NCBI GenBank assembly: GCA_025769875.1
Contig: JAGFNK010001250.1
Span: forward strand, 1 to 12,193
DNA from: Russula earlei
Lineage: Eukaryota > Basidiomycota > Agaricomycetes > Russulales > Russulaceae
Reading direction: 5' to 3'
Length of the DNA stretch: 12,193 nucleotides
In this document: one piece after another, positions 1 through 7,700 of the stretch
Layout of the letters: each line of letters starts with the position of its first letter
How positions within the stretch are numbered: position 1 is the first letter of the stretch
Position numbers and translations under genes: made by a program
The notes under the pieces: model-generated
Database searches by the model: none
Told to the model about the DNA's origin: nothing
What the model saw: only the letters and a program-made list of their open reading frames with translations

Positions 1-710
1 GTTGTCCTGGTCGCCACTGCAGGGAAATGGGTGCCAGTGGGTGGGAGAGAGCCCTGCCATCACGGCCATAAGCACATTGCCTTGAAGCCCAACAAGGAAT
101 TGTGTAGTGGGAAGGAGAGGATGAGAGAGTGTGTGAAAATGAAACCTAACATGCACTGGCGGAAAACACATCTTGGAAAAGCCAGGAAAAAGGAGGCTCA
201 CACGGGTGTGGTGCCAAATGAAACCCACCATCACGAGTGTTGACGGCTGCATCATCACCGTGGTCCTGGCCGTGCTGTTGCTGTGAGAAGAGGTCAAAAA
301 GAGCAAGCGAAAAATAAAAATAAATAAAAACACGCACCAGGTTTGTGGTTCCACAGAAGTGTTCTCGTGGCCATTTTGGTCATGTCTGGCGTTGACCCCA
401 TGGGTCTTGATGGCTGCATCATCACTGTGGTCCTGGCTGTGCTGTTGCCATGAACAAAGTGTGTCAAATGAAAGAAATAAAAAAAGCGCACTGGGTTTGT
501 GGACACAGAATCAATTTTATGGGCATTGGGTATTCTTGTGGTCTTGGCCTGGAGTCGCCACGTGTCACTACAGTGACACAGGAGGAAAGGGGATTTGGGG
601 GAAGCAGGTAGAAGAAGAGCTTTCAGGGGCCTGCTTGGAAGAAGGGTGTGGGAAGGAGAGGGAGAGAGTATGAGAGAGAGGGCATGAAAACAAACACACC
701 ATAGTTTGCA
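1..710. repeat. Diverged internal duplications in non-coding DNA
   Basis: The segment GGCTGCATCATCAC-GTGGTCCTGG occurs at about 245-269 and again at about 412-436, each followed by CTGTTG, an A-rich stretch and GTTTGTGG (341-348 and 495-502). The purine-rich GTGGGAAGGAGAGG at about 108-121 recurs at about 649-662. Offsets are unequal (about 167, 154 and 541), so copies have diverged with indels. Open frames here are short and share no motif. I regard it as old repetitive DNA. Confidence 0.6.
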
Positions 711-1100
711 GGAAATTTTGAATCACCTGTGAATTAGCCAGTGAAATTTTGAGGAGACTGGCAGCTTGGGAGTCTTGAACTGGGATCATGGGGAAGGATG
801 AGTGGGAATGGGAAGGACAGGAAAGGAAGGAGAGGAAGGATGGCAAAACAGAAAACGAAGATGTGAAGACACACAGTTGAAACCCATATTCGTCGAAGTC
901 TTCACCTCATTCGCACAAGTGTGGCACTGTCATTCTGGACAAGTGCAACTGTTTTAGACACAAACACATATTTTTTTGTTAACCCTTTCCTTGATAGGCA
1001 TAGTTATTTGACTGTTCATTAATATCAGATTTCTTGATCAGTGCTGGAAGCAGCTACAATCACCTTTGGATTGTCTCCAAATTACACCTTCAACTTCTAT
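711..1100. other. No gene identified
   Basis: A purine-rich tract (about 785-845, GGAAGGACAGGAAAGGAAGG) gives way to AT-rich sequence. No open frame, RNA gene or clear repeat beyond the purine tract is visible. Confidence 0.3.
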
Positions 1101-1259
1101 ATCAGAATATCTATACAGTATTTTGGAATATGTAGCAATATGGAGAGTACTCATATTTTAATGATATTTCAGAAATGTGGGATCAGAATATCTACAGTAT
1201 CTCGGAATATGTAACAATATGGAGAATACTCATATTTACTGATATTTCAGAAATGTAGG
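1101..1259. repeat. Tandem duplication of an 81-bp AT-rich unit
   Basis: Unit 1 (1101-1181) and unit 2 (1182-1259) both begin ATCAGAATATCTA and end TTTCAGAAATGTRGG, with a few substitutions and short indels between them. Within each unit GAATAT recurs. No open frame is conserved. It marks the left edge of the GC-richer block. Confidence 0.9.
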
Positions 1260-1261
1260 AT

Positions 1262-2160
1262 TCCCTGATGCACCCACTTGAACCAATCGCTCATTCCTTG
1301 AACATCCTCGCCGAGGGTACCACAGGTAAGAAGACCCTTCTTCCTGCCAGGGGAGATCCGTATGCGCGCGTACTCGTGCGCCTTCGAGCGGACCATGCTT
1401 CCCACTCCCTCGTTCCTACGTTCTATCGCTTCTCGCAGGCGCAGGATCCGGAGAGTCAGGCAGCCGGCGCACAAGAGTTCTCAGGTGCGTTGGCGCAGCT
1501 CGCGCCTCTCCTCGAGCGCGAGATGGGTGCGAAACGCGACCCTCCTTCGGGTTTGTGGCTTGGATCCGGGGAATTGAACCGGACGGATGTGATGGCGGGC
1601 CATGTGCGTGTGAACGATCACGCGATCACGGCTCGGCCACAGCTCAGATCCACTGGCAAAGGGTTGCTCCGCTCGCGCGAGCCATGTCATGAAACATTAT
1701 CGCGCTTCCGAACTTCAAGCGGATCCGAAGCTCCGTGGGTAGGTGAATAGGGTCCGAGTCATTACCCATTCAAGGCGACCTGTAGCACTGAGAAACTCTA
1801 CTTGGACAGCTATGAGAGGTAAGCGACGACGGCGGTACCCTCTTTCCCAGTGACAGTGATCATGCCTCTGATGGGTTGATGGGTATGCCTTAAATCGACC
1901 CAATACAAGCAAGCCAAGGGGCGGATGCAATCAACGTCGGGCGCGGACTCCTCTAAATAATAATCCAAATGCGCATGTGGGACACAACTTCCGATATGAC
2001 CTGTAACCTATATACCTGTCCTGTACTCTATAGGCCAAGAAATGTTTAAGGAGTTCGTGGTAACGTCTGTAAAGCGACGAGGTATGCACCCAGCCGCCTG
2101 TGCATTTCCAGGAAAACAGAAAGAAGCCTGTCGACAAGACTCATGACGTCGTGGCAAGCG
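1262..2160. other. GC-richer stretch, no identified gene
   Basis: Composition changes abruptly after the AT-rich 81-bp repeats. Several frames are open on both strands: a plus frame 1268-1750 of 160 codons, and a minus frame 1474-1247 containing RLREAIERRNEGVGSMVRSK. Open frames in both directions are expected of GC-rich DNA and none shows a motif I recognise. A splice-donor-like CAG|GTAAGA sits at about 1323-1331 on the plus strand. It may be part of the same captured gene material as the SPT5-like fragment, but that is inference. Confidence 0.4.
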
Positions 2161-2355
2161 GCCAACGTAGCCTTTTTGGGGACCCTTAACCACAGTGACA
2201 AGAACACCGATGAGTCTGTCTCCCAGACCACGGTTCAGACCTGACCCAACCATGCCGCCTGTCGCGGCACCGCCGCTCAGAGCAGGGTTCATTTTTGAAA
2301 GGTCGGTACCAGGGCGAATGATGTTTCCTTTCGGGGCAAGGGAGACAAGGGACCG
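2161..2355 (-). pseudogene. Fragment resembling transcription elongation factor SPT5 (KOW region)
   Basis: The minus frame reads RSLVSLAPKGNIIRPG, DLSKMNPAL, a Gly-rich stretch, then DRLIGVLVTVVKGPQKGYVG. DLSKMNPAL followed by D-x-LIG-x-x-VTVVKGP-x-KGYVG is how I remember the linker and C-terminal KOW domain of fungal Spt5, a subunit of the Spt4-Spt5 (DSIF) elongation factor that rides on RNA polymerase II. After KGYVG the expected ARVELHT-like strand is absent in this frame, although a shifted frame has DVMSLVDRLLSVFLEMH, suggesting a frameshift. No upstream Spt5 domains are recognisable. About 65 codons of a roughly 1000-residue protein survive, so this is a captured or broken copy rather than a gene. 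Confidence 0.55.
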
Positions 2356-2880
2356 GACTTGCCATGTGTGGCAGAGAGCCCCTTGGGACACATGATTTGG
2401 ATGAACAGGCTGCGCACATGGCTCTTGCAGCGCCAAGTTCGTTTGTCGGACGAAGACCATGTGAGCGCTGCTCAATTCTACGGTTGGTTCTCAAGGAGAC
2501 TGGAAGACTCTTCGTATGCTTGGTCTCCTGCATCCATTTGAGGACGCAGGTTTGGAAAGGGACTATTCAAAGCGCCGGCGCGCACCGATCCAATTCGCGT
2601 GGGGTGTACCATGGCATAAATCGTGGGCATCTCATCCGCGTTGGACCGGCTCATCACAAGGGTAGAAATCCGATGAGCGTAGGTAGGCACATCAAGAACT
2701 TGGAAAAGAGGTACGAGCAGCAGCACAAAGAAACGAACAATAGACGCCGGGGATCCCGGCCGGGGAATTCCGGGAACCCGGTCTGGGCCATTATTAGTAC
2801 AGCGCTGTCCTTCGGTCACGCGCATCACACTTCTCGTGAATGATGTCGATAGTTGTGTTCTTTTCACAGTGGGTTGAGTT
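2356..2880. other. No gene identified
   Basis: Open frames of about 155-159 codons exist on both strands, overlapping each other, with no recognised motif. The minus frames here read into the SPT5-like fragment but do not resemble upstream Spt5 domains. I see no RNA gene. Confidence 0.3.
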
Positions 2881-3009
2881 ACCATAAAAGGCAATTGTGT
2901 CGGCAAGAGAATCGGTGCATCAATTATGCATTTAAATGTCACCAAATCATTTTCTCAATTACATATTCAGTAACTTATTTATTAGCTATTAGACAAATAA
3001 ATTAAATTG
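2881..3009. other. AT-rich spacer
   Basis: This AT-rich stretch separates the GC-richer block from the SWIM pseudogene. A small hairpin, TACAAAA/TTTTGTA (3011-3017 and 3023-3029), lies at its right end and might be a terminator or polyadenylation-type remnant of the SWIM element. No coding signal is visible. Confidence 0.35.
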
Positions 3010-3987
3010 ATACAAAAAAAGATTTTGTATTGTAAGGAACAGCAACAGTTGAGGCCATTAGAGGCAGCGGTGTGAGTCCAAAGGGACCTGGCGAAAGGGA
3101 GGTGGTGGCATTGGAGGGAGGGGGGTTCCAAGGGAGGGACAACAGTTCCCTGAGGGCACGTGTGCATGCATTCACAGTGGCAGATGTTGCATCAGGCTTG
3201 GCACACTTGCCCAACCATTCACCCCTGGCATACAGAACATCTTGAACACGGTGGTGCTTTCCCTTAGTGACACTGATGCTTCATGCTGTCAATCCCTGCA
3301 CATCAGGGAGACTGGTCCATTGTTTTGGGCCCCATTTGAGTTTGACACCCATATGCTTGGCTGTCTCTGTCCACATTTTCTGATTGGGTGCAATCACTTC
3401 CTTATCAGGTAAGACCTTGGAGCCTTGAATTAAATTGGTTGTGGCTGCCAAACTGTATTTGGCAGCCTTTGTGGCCTCAACACTGTTTGATTAGTGTTTT
3501 CAAGCCTAGATGTGAGATTGCATGATAATGATATGATCTCCTGTGAGAGAGATACTAGGCTCTCCCTTGGTGTGGATGAAGAAGATGATGGGGATGGGGG
3601 GTCAGGTGATTTATTTGCACTTTCCTTTTGTGTGCTCCCCTCAGGACAGAGGTAGGGAAAGTGGATGTAGATTGCTGCAATGTGTTTGCAGAATCTAATC
3701 TGGGGATAATCTGTGCAATCACAAGTTGACTGGCAGCATGCACCAAAAGCCCATGCCCATCCATGCCACAGCAGGACTTTGTTGGCTTCATAGCTGGCTT
3801 GCACATGTTGCTCCCCACTGTCATGATGATCACACAGGAGATCCTCTTGCTCTACATGCTGTGGGAGCGCTACTCTGATGCTGCCCCTGAGTCTTGGTTC
3901 AGCATGAGTGCTGCTGAGTGGGGTCAGCACCAAGGATGACATTGTCACCCCGGCCTTCTTGACACAGCTGTTAATGCACATGCACAA
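3010..3987 (-). pseudogene. Decayed SWIM zinc-finger protein, probably transposon-derived
   Basis: The frame from 3987 carries a SWIM zinc finger: C-D-C, eight residues, C-K-H (CDCTDYPQIRFCKH, 3723-3682), then aromatic residues and a Ser/Pro-rich tail. Near 3480 the sensible reading moves to another frame (EATKAAKYSLAATTN, LPDKEVIAPNQKMWTETAK), so a frameshift lies there. That frame stops at 3283-3281, and similarity-like text resumes in a third frame (GKCAKPDATSATVNA, 3214 and below). By family knowledge, CxCx(n)CxH SWIM fingers occur in MULE-type transposases and in mushroom proteins of unknown role. I saw no DDE/DDD catalytic core, so this is a C-terminal remnant. Origin in a mobile element is inference. 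Confidence 0.6.
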
Positions 3988-4221
3988 GGCACACCCTGCA
4001 AGCAGTCAGCCCATGGCTATGAGCAAGAGACTGGAGAGGACACAGGCCATGGGTTTATGGGCACAATCTATCCTGCCTGGGTAGCAATCATCAGTCAGGG
4101 ACATCCAAGTCCTCAGTTGTGGGTGATGTGTTGTGGGGTCTTCTACCTGCATTGTAATCAAAAGAACACCTCCATATCATGTATTCAGCTGTAGCAATAA
4201 TGTAATCTTATCATGCTTGGG
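3988..4221. other. Upstream remnant of the SWIM element, no gene
   Basis: Read on the minus strand this should carry earlier parts of the SWIM protein, but all frames contain stops and nothing is recognisable. It may be degenerate coding DNA or repeat-flanking sequence. Confidence 0.25.
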
Positions 4222-4553
4222 GTCAGCACCCCAAAATGTGAAAATTCAACAAGTGAAACCCATTATTTGGCTGCATATAGACACAGTACATGAGGTTCTA
4301 CTGTCCAAGTTTCAAGGCAATCCATTGAGAAATGGTTGAGATATGGTAGGTAGTTCGAACTTTTGCATGCAGTCGGCACCCAAAATTTGAAACTTCAAGA
4401 ACTGAATATTAGGCTCCCATATCTCAGCTGCACCTAGACACAGTATATAAGGTTCTACTGTCCAAGTTTCAAGGCAATCTATTGAGAAATGGTTGAGATA
4501 TGGCAGTTCAAAATTTCACACTCAGATCACACCCAAATTTCGAAACTTGGCAG
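4222..4553. repeat. ~150-bp tandem repeat, two units plus a partial third
   Basis: Unit 1 (about 4222-4371) and unit 2 (about 4372-4523) each begin CAGCACCC/CGGCACCC-AAAAT and contain an almost identical core: 4280-4347 versus 4437-4503, sharing GGTTCTACTGTCCAAGTTTC and ATTGAGAAATGGTTGAGATA. A third partial start, ACACCCAAATTTCGAAACTT, lies at about 4530-4549. No open frame is conserved across the units. This is non-coding repetitive DNA, probably mobile-element derived, just 3' of the receptor gene. Confidence 0.8.
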
Positions 4554-4560
4554 CACTGGC

Positions 4561-4732
4561 ACGTTACAGTGCCGACTTACACAGTTACACTGGATAGCCT
4601 AATCTGGAAAGCAGACATGTCCTCTCTTTCACAAGAAATGTAATTATATGCGTTGTAAGTAGAACTGACACGTAAGATTGTATTAAATAATGGCACAGCA
4701 CCAGAAGCCAACTCGAATGTTATCTTAGCCAC
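4561..4732. other. 3' flank of the NLR gene, no gene seen
   Basis: This is the stretch downstream of the TAA at 4735-4733 on the minus strand. It is moderately AT-rich and contains TATTTAATA-like sequence about 45 nt past the stop that could serve as a weak polyadenylation region. No canonical AATAAA and no coding signal are visible. It runs into the tandem repeats ending near 4553. Confidence 0.3.
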
Positions 4733-7700
4733 TTAAGACAGCTGCGATAACTGACTGGGTGGGAAGTGCAGAATAACGGTGCGACCTTGTAAACATAGTA
4801 CTAGACTAGATTTGTATGAATCTTGACGTTCTGGCCTGCAAGACACGGGGACCCAACAGAGTCTCGTGGTATGAGTGCTATGACTTTTAAAAACCCACCC
4901 ATCAGGACTGCAATACAAACCATGAATCGCAATAGCACGGGCTGATGTCCAGACGCTCTCGAGGGTCTGGATGGCGGCACCAGTACTCGTGTCCCATATC
5001 CGGACTGTGCCATCCTCTGACCCAGAGACAATCTGGGTGCCGTCTGGCGAAAAGGCGACGGCGAAGACCCGATCTTTGTGGCCCTCGAGGGTCTTGACTG
5101 TGGCGCCAGTACTCGTGTCCCAGATCCGGACTGTGCACTCCCAAGACCCAGAGACAATCCGGGTGCCGTCTGGCGAAAACGCGACGGCTGTGACCTGATC
5201 TTTGTCGCCCTCGAGGGTCTTGATGGTGGCGCTAGTACTCGTGTCCCAGATCCGGGCTGTGTGATCCCAAGACCCAGAGACAATCCGGGTGCCGTCTGGC
5301 GAAAACGCGACGGCGAAGACCCAATCTTTGTGGCCCTCGAGGGTCTTGACAGTGGCGCCAGTACTCGTGTCCCAGATCCGGACTGTGCCATCCGAAGACC
5401 CAGAGACAATCCGGGAGGCGTCTGGCGAAAACGCGACGGCGAAGACCCGACCTTCGTGGCCCTCGAGGGTCTTGACGGTGGCGCCAGTACTCGTGTCCCA
5501 GATCCGGACCGTGTGATCGTCTGACCCAGAGACAATTTGAGTGCCGTCTGGCGAAAACGCGACGGCTGTGACCCGACTTTTGTGGCCCTCGAGGGTCTTG
5601 ACGGTGGCACCAGCACTTGTGTCCCAGATCCGGACTGTGTGATCCCAAGACCCAGAGACAATCCGGGTGCCGTCTGGCGAAAACGCGACGGCTGTGACCC
5701 GACCTTTGTGGCCCTCGAGGGTCTTGACGGTGGCGCCAGTACTCGTGTCCCGAATCCAGACTGTGTTATCATCTGACCCAGAGACAATCCGAGTGCCGTC
5801 TGGCGAAAACGCGACGGCTGTGACCGAATCTTTGTGGCCCTCGAGGGACTTGACGGTGGCGCCAGTACTCGTGTCCCAGATCCAGACTGTGCCATCGTCT
5901 GACCCAGAGACAATCCGGGTGCCGTCTGGCGAAAACGCGACGGCTGTGACCGAATCTTTGTGGCCCTCAAGGGTCTTGACGGTGGCGCCAGTACTCGTGT
6001 CCCTAATCCAGACTGTGTTATCGTCTGACCCAGAGACAATCCGAGTGCCGTCTGACGAAAACGCGACGGCTGTGAACGAATCTTTGTGGCCCTCGAGGGT
6101 CTTGAAGGTGGCGCCAGTAATCGTGTCCCAGATCCAGACTGTGCCATCGTGTGGCCCAGAGATAATCTGGGTGCCGTCTGGCGAAAACGCGACGGCTGTG
6201 ACCCAATATTTGTGGCACTCGAGGGTCTTGACGGTGGCGCCAGTACTCGTGTCCCAGATCCGGACTGTCTGATCCATAGACCCAGAGACAATCCGGGTGC
6301 CGTCTGGCGAAAACGCGACGGCTGTGACCCAATGTTTGTGGCCCTCCAGGGTATTGACGGTGGCGCCGGTACTCGTGTCCCAGATCCGGACTGTGTAATC
6401 CCCAGACCCAGAGACAATTTGGGTGCCGTCTGGCGAAAACGCGACGGCTGTGACGATATTTTTGTTTCCCTCCATCGTTCTCAGCTCCGCATTCCATGAC
6501 CGTTCCATCCCATTCAAGACCGTAACAGTATCTTCCAAGTCTCCGCGGAAGTGTTCACGGATTTTGGAGCCCAGTGGGGTGAATGGAAGGGCAGAGTAGT
6601 AGACATGCAGGGCTGCAATACTGATGGGATCAAAGAACTCAAGCGTAAACCGTTCAAGATCATACAGCATGTCAACGACGCCAATTGGAAGCTTGAGGTC
6701 GGCCAACATCTATAATGATGTGATGGACAGTCCACACCAAAATCAAGACAACTCACTGATAATCTCTGTCGAGCAAGTTGCAGGGCCGGAATGGCCACAT
6801 CTAGCGAGTCCATCAGACTCAGAGCCTCAACCCAGTACAAACTGTGATCGAAACAGAATGTTTTCAAGACATCAAACAACTCGTCCGATGGCAGCGACTT
6901 TGCTACATGATCCGCCCAATGAAGGCAGGCGTATTGCATCGCGAGCGGAATGTTTTCTTCAATTCTGTTTGAGATATCTCCAATTTCGTTGTTCAACTTC
7001 GAATAGTCTCCGATCTGGCATATATCCCGGTGAAGCCTGTTTAGTTTCTTCAGGCAATCGATGGCGAGATAGCCGTGGTGCAGTGAGGTATCAATTCGAT
7101 ATTCTGGTTCTTTGCAGCGGATCGGATCAACGATAAAATCTGGGAAGGATGCATGCATCACTTGGACAGACCCAGGGTCCGAAGGAATGATGATGATTGA
7201 ATGCAACCTCTGGAGAATGCTTTCTATCGGAATATCTTGGCTTGGGTCGTCGCAGAGCAATGACGATATCGAATGTTCAGAGAGAGGGTTACAAAGCACA
7301 ACAACACAACCAAGAACCCTTCGCAGGCGACCCAGTATGTCTGGATGGGATGATGATGATGGAAATGCATTATGCAAGACAGTGAGGTACAGCTGGTCTA
7401 GATGGTGATAAGGAGACCGATTCGACTGCCCAGGGATTTGTGTGGCAGAGACCAGGTCACGGAGTTGTCGCCACGGGTTTAGGACATTAGGATCTTCGAT
7501 AAATCGAACTGCGGTGGCAGCAAAGATAAATAATCCACCTGACAGTTGGACGAGTGTGCGGACATTGTCCGGAGTAAACCAATCACGTCCTCGGAGGCCA
7601 TGGTCGCGGGACCCAACATAAGTGAGCTCATGCAACAAGAAGATTTCGATGTCATGGTCTACAGACGATTTTGGAATCTCGTGATGGAAGAGCGCATGTG

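Noticed and set aside
541..700. CRISPR-like or regularly spaced repeats in the left flank
   Set aside because: Repeat offsets are unequal and copies are diverged; the sequence is eukaryotic in character.
1481..1690. tRNA-like sequence on the minus strand (GCCGTGATCG start, GGTTCAATTCC box-B-like)
   Set aside because: The acceptor ends do not pair, the anticodon arm has no seven-base loop, and the T arm is mispaired. At best it is a tRNA-derived remnant.
1268..1750. 160-codon plus-strand open frame
   Set aside because: No recognised motif, open frames overlap on the other strand, and the DNA is GC-rich, so length alone is weak evidence.
2478..2945. 155-codon minus-strand open frame
   Set aside because: No domain is recognisable; it overlaps an equally long plus-strand frame and crosses the change to AT-rich DNA.
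4801..6417. A 538-codon open frame on the minus strand overlapping the WD40 array, and several 75-200 codon plus-strand frames there
   Set aside because: The 126-nt unit is a multiple of three, so any frame lacking a stop in one unit stays open through the array. These frames are Ser/Arg/Pro-rich shadows; the frame with WD40 motifs is the coding one.
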